Source of the DNA: Datisca glomerata
Lineage: Eukaryota > Streptophyta > Magnoliopsida > Cucurbitales > Datiscaceae
Direction of reading: 5' to 3'
DNA length: 64,000 nucleotides
NCBI GenBank assembly: GCA_003255025.1
Contig: QANY01002872.1
Location: 62,001-126,000 of the forward strand
Shown here: in pieces, positions 21,970 to 33,403 of the stretch
Layout of the letters: each line of letters starts with the position of its first letter
Position numbering within the stretch: the first letter of the stretch is position 1
The notes under the pieces: generated by a model
What the model was told of the DNA's origin: nothing
Seen by the model: only the letters and a program-made list of their open reading frames with translations
Database searches by the model: none
Program-made: the position numbers and the translations under genes

Positions 21970-24061
21970 TGTAACGCCCCAATTCCCGAGAGTTAAACAT
22001 GCTTGAAATTTCAAAATTCAAAAATTCTCCAATTCAATTGAAACCCTAACTTGAGAAAATCCCTAAATTGAAAACCTTAGTCTTGCCCTAATTTTTAACC
22101 TTAAATAGAGGAATTATAAAAAATATTTTAAAATAATATTAACTCATTAAACTGAAATAAATGATTCATTAAACTGAAATAAAGTGAAGCACGGAAATCC
22201 ATATGACATGAAAGATTAAACATAAATATTTATAAATATCTAAAATAATGGAAGTCAACAGAAGTCATAATTAAACTTAGAAATCATAATCGTGATTGTT
22301 ATGACAGTCCCTCACTCCTGCTACTCACCATCATCTGCAACACAATCATCTATGGGTGTGTGTATTAAAAATACTTAGTAAGTAAATTCACATACTAATG
22401 AGTTTCACATGACATAAATGTAAACATATAACTCATACAAATTTATTTCACACGTTCACATGTTACATAAAATACTTGTAACAACACATCGATTTCATGA
22501 TTAACATATAACTTGAACTTGTACTTATACATGCCAATACTTATACTTGCCTGATCATAATTCGACTAGGCATATCCCTCGATTAACAACCTAAGCATAA
22601 TTGTTTCACAACTTGAACTTATAACGTGAACATGACAGATTGGGTGTCCTGAAACTTGATATCATTTAAGGTTATCTGAACCTCAAGGACGTTAACATGA
22701 ACATGGTGACACCTAACTGTATAACTTGATAACATGACGTGAACAATCTAGTTACTTGATAACCAAAGGACATGACTAAGTCTACTTCTTGTTTACTTAT
22801 CACTTTTTACTTGAATTAATATTCATATTTCACGTTATCACATTTACATAAGTAAACATATAACTAATACATGTATAACTCAAAATATAATCATACATAA
22901 CATGGTAGATAATTTCATCATAATTAGGAAAACAAATAAAACACTTTATCATAAGATTGAACATAAAAATAATATAATAATTTCACATTATATATTCTAC
23001 ACTTATAACACATGAACCGAATTATTATGTAAATCCACCTACTTGGATTTGCTACGAATTAAATTCAGCAACTAATGACCTGCAATCCAAGGATCCCAGG
23101 TCACAACAAATTCATATAATATCTATAATTATTTAAATAATGAAGCGAGGTTGGGAACAGATAGAAACCACATCGGATAAAATTATCAAATGGTTTAAAA
23201 CGGTTCAACAAGGTTCGGGTGGTCTAAAGTGGTTCAATTCTACTGTTTTGGGCCGGTTCTATCTGGTTGGGTTGAACTGGTCTAGTCTGACCGAGTCGGT
23301 TCTTTCTGGTCTGGTCTGACTGAACCGATTCGACCTGGTCTGGTCTGATTGAATCGGTTGAGTTTAGATGAACCGGTTCAAAAGAGGGAAAAACATAAAA
23401 GGAAGACGAAGAAGAGGGGGAGAGAGAGAGAGAGAGAGGGAGAGATGCAACAGGGAGACGAAGGAGAGAGAGAGAAACAGAACCCAGAGGGGGAAGGGAG
23501 ACGAAGAAGAGGGAGAGAGAGACGCATAGAGAGGGGGAGAGAGAGAGACAGAACACAGAGAGGGTGAGAGAGAGACAGAACAGAGAGGGGGAGACGAAGG
23601 AGAGAGAGACAGAACAGAGAGGGGGAGACGAAGGAGAGAAAGACAGAACAGATAGGGGAAGGAGATAAAGAAAAGGTAGAGAGAGACACAGAGAGGGGGA
23701 AGAGAGAGACACAATAAAGAAGGGGAAAGAGAGAGAGAGACACAACAGAGAGGGGGAGAGAGAGACAGAACAGAGACGAGGAGATGAATGAGAGAGAGAT
23801 AGAATAGAGATGGGGAAGAAATGAAGAAGAAGGAGAGAGAAACGCACAGAGGGGGGAGAGAGACAGAACAGGGAGGGGGAAAGAGAGACGGACATAACAG
23901 AGAGGGGGAAAGAGAGAGAGACATAACAGAGATGGGGAAATAGAAAGAGAGACAGAACAAAGAGAGAGAGAAAGAGAGACAGAACATAGGGGGAGAGAGA
24001 GACAAAATAGAGAGGGAGACGCACAGAGAGGGGGGAACAGAAAAGGGAGACGAAGAAGAGG

Positions 24062-24098
<37 letters not shown>

Positions 24099-24357
24099 AA
24101 TCATACCTTGATTAATGGAGGATAATTCATGAAGAAGAAACTAGATGAAGTAGCGATGAGTAATCATATAAAAAGGGGAGAGAGAGTTGTAGGTGGTTAC
24201 AAGGATTAGCTTGAGATAACAAAAGAGAGATTTGAGGGAAAATGGTTAAGAGAGAACACAAAGGAAACAAATAGGGCGGCTTAGGGTGAAGTGCATATAT
24301 GGTGTGAGTGAGTTCTAAATTACAACAATACCGTTTATTAAAAACTTGGGTATTACA
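21970..24357 (-). mobile_element. Inverted solo LTR of the Gypsy-1 family
   Basis: Starts TGTAACGCCCCAATTCCCGA (reverse complement of the LTR 3' end) and ends TTGGGTATTACA (reverse of the LTR start). It is 2388 bases long and full-length. A perfect TSD GGTTA lies at 21965-21969 and 24358-24362. There is no internal sequence, so it is a solo LTR from a second element inserted antisense into the 3' LTR of a relative, then reduced by LTR-LTR recombination. Confidence 0.9.
23398..24095. repeat. GA-rich tract in the inverted solo LTR
   Basis: Expanded purine-rich counterpart of the CT tract at 15447-15740, about 700 versus 290 bases, with repeats of GACAGAACAGAGAGGGGGAG. Long frames here are composition artefacts. 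Confidence 0.9.
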
Positions 24358-24943
24358 GGTTATGATCAAGCAAGTATAAGTATTGGTATGTATCAGTACA
24401 AGTTCGAGTTATATGTTAACCATGAAATCGGTGTGTTATTACAAGTATTTTATGTGACCAGTGAACGTGTGAAATAAATTTGCATGAGTTATATGTTTAC
24501 ATTTATGTCATGTGAAATTCATTAGTATGTGGATTTACTTACTGAGTATTTTTAATACTCACCCCCATAGATGATTGTGTAGCAGATGATGGTGAGCAGC
24601 AGGAGTGAGGGACTGCCATAGCAAGCATGATTATGATTTCTAAGTTTAATTATGACTTCAGTTGACTTCAGTTATTTCATATATTTATGGATATTCATGT
24701 TTAATCTTTCATGTCATATGGATTTACGTGCTTCACTTTATTACAATTTAATGAATCATTTATTTCAGTTTAATGAGTTAATATTATTTTTAAAATAATT
24801 TTATGCTTTCGTTATTTAAGGTTAAAATTAGGGTTTTCAATTTGAGGATTTTCTCAAATTAGGGTCTTAATTGAATTGGAGAATTTTTAAATTTTGAAAT
24901 TTCAAGCATCTTTAACCCTCAGGAATCGGGGCGTTACAACCCT

Positions 24944-25000
24944 GCTATTTTGTTTATTATCTTTTATGCCCATCATGCTTAGATAATTTTATTTTATGCC
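24944..25000 (+). other. Copia-A fragment between Gypsy-1 and Gypsy-2
   Basis: Only 57 bases separate the Gypsy-1 TSD from the Gypsy-2 5' LTR. It continues the Copia-A leader interrupted at 14831. Confidence 0.75.
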
Positions 25001-25691
25001 TGTTATGGGTGTTTTCTCAATCACTAGTAATGCAATGACACGTGCCAAGTAATGTTGAGAAACTTGTAGCGGAGGAATTGTCGAAGGAAAAGTGCTAACC
25101 TCATCTAGTCAGACACTATAGAGCTCGGGTTGCACATACCCGAGCATCTATAAAAGTAGGAATAAGGTGCACAAAGAGAGCTCAAATAACTATGAACACG
25201 GGGTCCTCATTACTTTCTGTAAGTAGCCCTGAATAGGTCCCATCATCATGATAGAATGTTCGATTAGCCTCTGAAGTGTAACCTCAAAAGCACATCAACC
25301 ATTAATTCTCCTATCCAATTAAGGACGATCAAGGCAGGCTTCCTGCCCCCCCCAAGGCTTCTCGAACATGCCTCCAAGAGGCTTCTTCAAAACACTACCT
25401 ACAAGCATGAGAGACCACGTACAAATACATCCCCTAATCGACTGAAGAGGTATGTCTTCTATTCTCTACAAAAACTATGCCAAAATATAGATTCTTACTT
25501 AGGCATTGAAGGCCTTTCAGCAGGGTTCATTGTCCGTGCTTTATAAACGTTGAGGCCGTGAGGAGCTCTAGTCAGGTGGAACAATACGCTCACCATAAAG
25601 AGGAAAGAACTTGTAAAGCGTCATTCTGATAGATGCCCCCAATTAGGAGGCCCTCAGAGTTGTACTGTGGCAGTTTTTTTTGGTAAAAATA
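25001..25691 (+). repeat. Gypsy-2 5' LTR
   Basis: Contains a perfect 8-bp stem GCTCGGGT/ACCCGAGC (25123-25130 and 25138-25145, loop of 7) just ahead of TATAAAAG (25149-25156). Both are damaged in the 3' LTR. Confidence 0.85.
25123..25156 (+). promoter_or_regulatory. Hairpin plus TATA box in the Gypsy-2 5' LTR
   Basis: An 8-bp inverted repeat is followed three bases later by TATAAAAG. The 3' LTR copy has lost the left arm and reads TATGTAAG. Promoter role is inferred. Confidence 0.5.
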
Positions 25692-25693
25692 GT

Positions 25694-25707
25694 CGGCGCC
25701 ATCTGTG
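25694..25707 (+). other. Gypsy-2 primer-binding site
   Basis: GGCGCCATCTGTGG, two bases after the 5' LTR, resembles the TGGCGCCGTCTGTGG site of Tat-type plant gypsy elements. It is not the tRNA-Met type used by the copia elements here. Confidence 0.7.
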
Positions 25708-25749
25708 GTAACGATTGTAAAAGCATCACCACCTCTCCCAAGGGGAAAC

Positions 25750-27596
25750 TGTTAGAATTATGTCCATAAAGCATAATGTAATAACTATTTATGAGTATTT
25801 AGTTATTTCTTTAACATTTATGTATTACTGAATTTTATGAATAAATGAAAGTTTTATTTAATTAAAGTGTGCTTATAATTTACTTAAGTCCTGAAACTTT
25901 TATCAACGTAAGAAGAGTAAAAACTGAGCGATCTTCCAGACAAACTATTCTGATATAGTTCAAAATATTATTCGCAGTCTCAGAATTGTCTAGGCAACGA
26001 GTATAATTATGACTGTTGGGTTGAATCAAATGATGCCAGCCTCGGAGCATGGGAGTGGAGACTCTAACGGTTGACCTAGACATGTTATAGAACATGTTGA
26101 ATAGATCAGTAACCAATTAATTTAGAACAAAACCGTTTATCTAACTCTAAATTTAACAGTTAGAACTTAAGGGTATTTTCATAACTACCTTAATCTTGAG
26201 GTGAATACGAAACTTGACTTAGTTACTTATGATCTTTGATATGCCAAATGAGTGAGTTCGAATTGCCAGACAATACCTCAGCCGTTGGGGCCGTAATTCA
26301 GCTATGTTGGAGTTACGTGATTTACAGATATGAAATTCTTGACGAGATTTGAAAAGAAACAATATCACTTTATACTTTATTAATGAGTGCGTAAATAAAT
26401 AAACCTGACCAGATACTCAATGAAATGAATCATTGAATAAGACATGGTGAACTGTATGAGATACTTCACTGTTATGTTTTTTTTATTTACAATCAATTAA
26501 GGAAATAATAACTAAAAAGGTAAAATGGTAAGTTTATATCCCGCTCTTGTTACTGATATTCATGAAAGGTAACATTGTAAAATATCATGTGAACTATGAA
26601 ATGAAAATGTTTAATTCCACCAATAGAAAATGTAGTCGAGAATTTATTCGCACATGAATCGAGAGTTTATTCGGTATCAGGAATTTATAGAGATCATCTA
26701 GCCAGATATTTGAATCCTATAATTTTTTTCATGTGAGTCCATTCGGTCTTAGGAGTAGCTCATATGGATATGAATGAGAAACAACGTTAGTTGGACCCAA
26801 AATGTGTTGTAGACCAAGGTACACTTCCCAAACTCATATGTGATGGGTGTCATCACTAAAGTAGTGATGATCAAAATTAATGTTCAAATTAATTAATTTT
26901 TAATTTTTAATTATTGGATAATTAATAAATAAAATAAAATAATTAATTAATTGATAAAAATCAATTTAATTTATCAATTTGAATTGATGAATTTAGATAC
27001 AGTCTTGGCTCTAGAGGAGCTGTAAAAATCACAGATAGCAGTGCACATGTAGATGAATTTTGACAATTTGACATATAGGGGTATATGTAAATACCCATAA
27101 TTATTATATAAGGGATTGTGTTAGGGTTGCATCCCTAATCCTAATCATAGTGTGTGATTATTCAGAGCAGAAAAGAGTTTCTCTTCCCTCCACCTACAGT
27201 TGCCGCCCAAAAACTATCAGAGGAAGAAGAAAATTTAGTTTGTCTTCCTTAGTTGTTTAGAGAGCCCACACTCTATCCCTACCAATATCCTTGCGAAATA
27301 TAATTCTGAATCCTACGGATGGCTGTTGGTGTGAAAGTCAATTGAAGTTCTACGAATCTCAAGAACGAAGAACGCAAGATAAATAATTGGAGCCCGCCAA
27401 ATTAGAATTTCTCTAATACAAGAAAATATATAAATTGTTTCTATCTTTTCTCAATATGTTTATCTGAATATATGTGATCGTTGAGTGGTTTTATATTTAA
27501 TTTGATTAAATATTTGTTTTGAAATTTTTTGATATTCTACCCACGAACTGTTCGTGATTCATTAAGTTTGTTCTAAATCTAAAACTCAATCCGACA
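25750..27596 (+). repeat. Copia-B 5' LTR
   Basis: A TATATAAG box lies at 27105-27112, with a start region near 27135 and CAGTTGCCGCC leader-like sequence after it. It ends ACTCAATCCGACA before the primer site. The 3' LTR has TATATGAG at the same place. Confidence 0.88.
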
Positions 27597-27611
27597 ATTG
27601 GTATCAGAGCC
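27597..27611 (+). other. Copia-B primer-binding site
   Basis: ATTGGTATCAGAGCC, a full match to the usual initiator-tRNA-Met complement, directly after the LTR. Confidence 0.9.
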
Positions 27612-29519
27612 TAAGGTTCTCGATTACATATTCTATGATTAAACCTATGTATGGATGGATATTATAATATTGACATATATATTTTTATATGGTAGATTCA
27701 AAGCATGTTTGAATGTGTTTTGGGAATAGAACCTGATCGATCGATTGACTCTAGGTGTGTTTTTTTTCAATTTTATAATTGATGTACGCCGAAGGAATAG
27801 GATTTTATGTAATTAATTTTATGTCTGTGTCCGCCGTCGTCATGTCGTCTGTGTCCGTCGCCGGCAATGCTGTTGACATTCGTAACCAGACAACCGGTGG
27901 CGATGGTGGGACTATCCTACTGCCACCAGTGGCAGCAATCCTTGGGATTTTCAGGGTTCGAGGCTCAGATACCCTGATACCGTGTTGCCAAATCTCTGTG
28001 ATGCTTCGTGAAAACTCTTATCCTATCTTTTATCTATTAAATTTTAAATTTTAAATTTTAAATTGTAAATTTTGAATTTTAAAAGGATAAAAGATAATTC
28101 AAATTCAAATATAAATACCTACTTTATCTTTTTATCTTTTAAATTTTTAAAAAAAGTTCATCTATTAGATCTTTTATATTTTAAATTTTAAATTCAAAAG
28201 ATAATTATCAATTTTATCTTTTTAGCTTTTGAATTTTTGAAAATTAAAATTTAATTAATTGATTGGGTTTGACCCAAGTTTGATAAGTCATTGAATTATT
28301 TTTTACTAATAAAAATTAATTAATTTAAAAAAGATATTTAATGGGATTATTTAATTAAAAAAATAGTTTTCCTTAATTAAAGAGATTTGAACAGAGCTTG
28401 AAGATTATAATGGGATTGAACCTTTATAAAGAGTTACAAGAGGGTGAAACTTCCTAAAAGAGATAGTTACTGACGCAATGAAGTCTAGTAATGAAATTAT
28501 AATAATGAAATTATTATTTTTTTAGGGGTTGTAATTAGAAATGAGTCATGCATAGATAGGTTAATTTTGAATGTATAATTTATTATTAATCTCACATTCT
28601 CCTATAACATGACATATATAAATAGGGATATGTCAATATCAAATTATCATGTAACATGTACAGGCATCATTGTAGTTTAAATTTATAATGTGTTATAATT
28701 TTAAATAAATGTGAATTTTATAAAAGTTATAATTAAATTATGATTTAAATTTTAAAACATTTATAAAAATTTTCATAAAACAACTTTCTTTTCAAATTTA
28801 TAAAGAGTTACAATTTTTGAAAAAGCAAAGAAAAATTTATTTTTCAAAAACAAAGTGGGAGAGTCGTTTACGTTGAAATGTTCTCAAAGTCCCCAATGCA
28901 AACTTGATTGTGGCACAAGGGATGGTTTAGAGACGCCCTAGCGAATTGTGTCACTTTTAGTCATCGATTCACTTGAGATCCTGACGAATGATTGATAGGA
29001 ACGGATTGCCTGGGCTTCCCTGCATCCGATCGACTCATACCTCCCAGCCCTGTCTCCAGGATCTCATTCAATAGATCCAACCGGGTAGATAGAGGAGTTC
29101 GTCTCCCAAGATAAAGTTTATAAAGAAAGTCGGGAGGCGGGACCATCCCTAGACGAACCGTTAGTTCATAACAACCTTTAAAGCCGATGCAATGGTTAAG
29201 CACTTTGACCGAAGAAAATTGAAATCTCTCATAGAAGCTAGTGAATGGGGCTAAGATGATCAAAACCATTGGTGATAGGTTAAGCTAGATGTAGAGACAT
29301 CTTGAGAAGCATTAACAAAATGAGAAGAGTCTCGATGCGATAGGAGGTAGCTCGTGCGTTGTCCTTAGATGAGACGAGCTATCATTGTTGATCTTAACAT
29401 CATGGAAGAAATATGTTTTTCTCAAATTTTTAAATATTTAAGTATTTGCATCATGCATGATACTTTTCTAAATGATTGAGTATTTATTTATACCGCTTTA
29501 TTTATTCTTTTCAATAATC
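27612..29519 (+). other. Copia-B leader, no supported gene
   Basis: About 1.9 kb between the primer site and gag. A 91-codon plus-strand frame (27779-28054) and a 102-codon minus-strand frame (28961-29269) have no recognisable domain. The middle is very AT-rich with repeated TTTTAAATTTTAAAT strings (28030-28200). Confidence 0.6.
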
Positions 29520-30290
29520 ATGCCACTATCCCCACTCTCAACAATCTTGAGTGCAAACAAACTTACTGGTGAAAATTACATGGGTTGGAAACGTAATCTT
29601 GATGTCGTGCTAACGGTAGAAAAGCATAAGTTCGTGTTCATCACCCCTTCTCCCCTTTAAGCCTATTGCTCGAATCAAGAGGAAAATGATGCCTATGTTT
29701 CTTGCCTCCGTGCTGATGAGATCGCCAGGTGTTACATCTTGGCATCAGTTAGCAATGTGTTGAAACAATAACATCACAACATGGAGACCGCCATCAGTAA
29801 GATGTTGAACATCACTGAAATGTTCGGGGATTAGAGTCGTCGAGCCAAACAGGCTGCTATGTGAAACTTCATGAACCACCGGATGAAACTTAAAACTCCT
29901 GTCATGGAACATATGATGCTGATAATTAGTTATCTGAATAAGATGGAGATCATGAAAGCTGAGGTAGATGGTAAGACACAAGTTGATATGATCCTCGAGA
30001 CCCTGCTAGATACTTTTGAAAACTTCAAACTTAATTATTTGATGAATAAGTTAAGGTACACTCTTTCGGGACTTATGAAGGAGTTGCAAGCTACTGAGAC
30101 CCTATTTATGAAGGGCAAGAGGAAGAATGAAGAGACAAACTTTACTGAAAGTAAGCCTTCCATTTCTGATGCCAAAAAGAAAAGCAAGAAAGGTCCAAAG
30201 AAAGCTAAGAAGTAGAACCAAAAGCTGCGAAAGGCAATAGTACTGTACAAATGGACAACTCGAAAGACATGTGTCATCATTGCAGAGTCA
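29520..30290 (+). pseudogene. Copia-B gag, broken
   Basis: Opens with ATG at 29520 and reads LSANKLTGENYMGWKRNLDV, the N-terminal copia gag signature. Stops interrupt it at about 29658, 29770 and 29832. The UBN2-type middle is at 29871-30215 and ends in a Lys-rich stretch. A zinc-knuckle remnant CHHCRVIGRW follows near 30270-30300 in a shifted frame. Confidence 0.85.
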
Positions 30291-33200
30291 TTGGCCGTTG
30301 GAAACGCAATGGCCCAAATTATCTCAACGAGTTAAAATTCAAAGGTACATCACAAAAGCCTATTATGTGGCTGACTCTGATTTTTCATGGATTGTAGTCT
30401 CTGCAGCAACTAACTATATTTGTTATACCCTACAGGGGTTCAGGAAAATAAGAAGGCTTAACGAGGGCAAGTTCAGCTTCTGTTGGGAATGGAGCATGAG
30501 TATCGATTTTATTAGTTGAAACATTTAAATTATTATTTGATTATAGTTACTTGTTTTTACATGATGTTTATAATATCCTGGTTTTTGGGAAAACCTCATT
30601 TCAATAGCTAGTTTAATTGAGCAAGGATTTTTTTTGGATTTCATTAATAATGATATTTGTATTTTTAGAAATGATTGTTTAATTAGTACTGCACGCATGA
30701 TAAATAACTTATTTTGTGTAGAACCAAAAGTTCCAATGATATTTGACACTGAAGTAAATACTGATTTACAAAGAGATAGTAAAAGGTTGAAGTCTGACTC
30801 AATCGATCTAACCTATTTATGGCACTTGTGTCTTGGTAACATTAGCCTAGACATGATTAAAAAACTCTCAAAGGATGGTCCATTGCGAACTTTAAGTGTG
30901 AGATCACTACCAACATGTGAATCTTGCATAGAAAATAAAATGACTAAGATATAATTTTTAGTGAAGGGTGAAAGAGAAACTCAATGCCTGGAACTCGTAC
31001 ATAATGATGTATGTGGGGCATTGAATATCCAAACAAGATAAGGTTATGAATATTTTATAACCTTCACAGATGACTACTCATATTTTGGACATGTTTATCA
31101 AATGTGCCAAAAGTCTTGAAACCTTTGAAAAGTTTAAAAAGTATAAAGTTATGGTTGAGAAGCAATTAGAAAAACAAATCAAAATACTATGATCCTATCA
31201 TGGTGGAGAGTACTTGCTAGGAGAGTTCGAAGATATTTTTAAGGAAGAGGGTATTTTTTCTCAGCTTACAACATCTGGCACTCCAGAACAGAATGATGGT
31301 TAGAGAGAAGGAATCAAACTCTATTGGATATGGTTAGATCCATTGTGAGTTACTCATCCCTCCCAGATTCATTCTGGGGATATGTTTTGGAAACAACTTA
31401 TATTCTTTATTAAGTTCTGTCAAAGATGGTGCCTAGTACACCATATGAAAGATGGAGTGGATGAAAGTCATCCGTAAGCCACCTTAGGATATGGAGATGC
31501 CCAGCACACATGCTGAGACTGAAGGCAAGCATTTTGGCCAGTCACTCAAAGTTACACCTATTTGTAGGATATTCCAAGGGAATAAAGGAGTACGTCTTTT
31601 ATAATCAAACCAACAAGAAAACATTCATGAGGACGAATGCACGTTTTCTTGAGCAGGCTATATAAGAATTATGAAGCCAAGAAGCACATTTGTGCTAGAG
31701 GAATTATTGAGTGGGAGGACACTAACTCCTAAATCAGGATTTGTTCTTGATTCAATAATAGAAGAACCACAAAAGGAACCAGACCTTACGGAGCCTCGGC
31801 ATAGTGTGAAAGTTGTGAGACAACCTGACAGGTATATGTCTTATGCAGATGCCTTAACGACAGTCTTAGATAAGGATCATGTTGAACCTATTTCCTACTC
31901 ACATGTTATGTCTGGTCCTAAAGAAAACCTATGGCAAGACGCCATAAATGCTGACATATAAGCAATGTACTCGAACGAAGTCTGAAAGCTTGCAGATCCT
32001 CCTGAAGGGGTAAAAAACAAAGGATGTAAATGGATTTATAAGAAAAATATAGATTCAGATGAGAATGTGAAGACATTTAAAGTTAGGCTAGTAGCCAAGG
32101 GCTATACCCAAACGAAAGGTATTAACTATGAGGATATCTTCTTGTCGGTGGCCATGCTTAAATCCATCTGAATCCTCATGTCTATTGATACTGCCCTCGA
32201 TTATGAAATTTAGCAGATGGGCGTCATGACTCTTTTTTGAATGGAAATCTTGAAGAGCGCATTTATATAACTCAACCAGATGAGTTCATGGAGAAAGGTT
32301 AAGAAGGAAAGGTTTGTGAACTGTTGAAGTCTATTTATGGACTTAAACAAGCATCCTGATCATGGAATATCATATTCGACGAAACTGTCAAGAGCTTAGA
32401 TTTTGAGCAGTTAGTGGATGAACCCTATGTGTATAAGCTGATATATGAAGGGAAGATGGTTTTTATGGTTTTATATGTGGATGATATTCTACTCATTGAG
32501 AATGATGTAGGAAAATTGTCTAATGTCAAGATTTGACTTACAAAGCAACTTGATATGAATGATCTTGGAAAAGCTGCCCTTGTCCTAGGTGATGGATATC
32601 TTCAGTATACAAGACTCCAAGAAAGGATATCTTCCCTATAGGCATAGAGTTACCCTTTCCAAGGAGCAATCTCCTAACTCTCCTCAAGAAGAGGAAGACA
32701 TGAGAGAATTTCCCTATGCCTCAGCCGTAGGAAGTTTCATGTATGCAATGCTTTGCATTAGGCCACATATTTGCTACACCGTAGGCGTGGTGAGTCATTT
32801 TAATCTAATCCTAGACTCGAGCATTAGAATATTGTCTAGCATATCTTCAAGTATCTTAGGAGAATGAGAAACTATATGCTTGTGTATTCAGGTACTGACA
32901 TGAATATGATGGGCTATACCGACTCCAATTTCCAAGCGGACAAGAATTCTAAGAGGTCCACATCAGGATCAGTGTTTGTCCTGAATGGTGGAGTACAATA
33001 TGAGAAGTATCAAGAATTCTTACATTGTTGATTCTATCATGGAAGCTGAGTATGTGGTGGCTTGTGAAGCTGCAAAGGAGGTTGTCTAGCTTAGAAAGTT
33101 CTTAAAGGCTCCGGAAGTCATTCCGAATGCTGACAAACCCATGACACTTTATTGTGATAACAGTGGGGTTGTAGCAAACTCGAAGGAGCAGAGAAACCAA

Positions 33201-33403
33201 AAAAGATCCAAACACATAGAATAGAAATACCACATCATCAGAGAGATAGTTTAGCATGGAGATGTTGAAGTAACACACATATCGACGGTCAATAATCTGA
33301 CAGATCCATTCACGAAGACTTTAAGTAGTAAAATCTTTGATGGTCATCTATAGAGTATGGGGTTATGAGATTGTACACGCTTACTTTAGCCCAAGTGCAT
33401 GGT
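30291..33403 (+). pseudogene. Copia-B pol (integrase, RT, RNase H), broken
   Basis: The gag-pre-integrase domain is clear at about 30810-30950 (LWHLCLGNISLDMIKKLSKD, CESCIENKMTK). Integrase core pieces lie around 30980-31330. RT pieces are CKWIYKKNIDSDENVKTFKV (about 32020-32085), a preserved YVDDILLI box (32474-32497) and SAVGSFMYAMLCIRPHICYT (32720-32780). RNase H reads GYTDSNFQADKNSKRSTSGS (about 32910-32970). Many stops and frameshifts mean no functional product. Confidence 0.85.

Larger units (their letters stand above)
14832..24938 (+). mobile_element. Gypsy-1, Ty3/gypsy element (Del/Tekay-like chromovirus type)
   Basis: Begins TGTAATACCCC and ends GGGGCGTTACA. Perfect 5-base TSDs ACCCT lie at 14827-14831 and 24939-24943. 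Order: 5' LTR, tRNA-Met-type primer-binding site, gag, protease, RT, RNase H, integrase, then a truncated 3' LTR that itself holds an inverted solo LTR (21970-24357). Del/Tekay-like assignment rests on RT and integrase C-terminal motifs. A chromodomain is not visible because a deletion joins pol to the LTR near 21190-21220. Confidence 0.92.
21216..24938 (+). repeat. Gypsy-1 3' LTR, truncated and split
   Basis: Aligns to the 5' LTR from about 15800 onward (for example GACCAGTTCAACCTAACCAG). The first roughly 950 bases of the LTR, including the TATA box and the CT tract, and the polypurine tract are absent. The inverted solo LTR at 21970-24357 splits it. It resumes at 24358 (GGTTATGATCAAGCAAGTAT) and ends at 24938. 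Confidence 0.85.

Noticed and set aside
23224..24104. Overlapping frames of 121-266 codons on the minus strand
   Set aside because: GA/CT low-complexity tract of the inverted solo LTR; not genes.
21970..24357. An inverted internal rearrangement of Gypsy-1 rather than an insertion
   Set aside because: The perfect TSD GGTTA and complete LTR ends support a separate insertion followed by solo-LTR formation.
27779..28054. 91-codon frame in the Copia-B leader
   Set aside because: Upstream of gag, no domain, no support beyond being open.
28961..29269. 102-codon minus-strand frame in Copia-B
   Set aside because: Antisense to the leader of a sense element; no recognisable domain.
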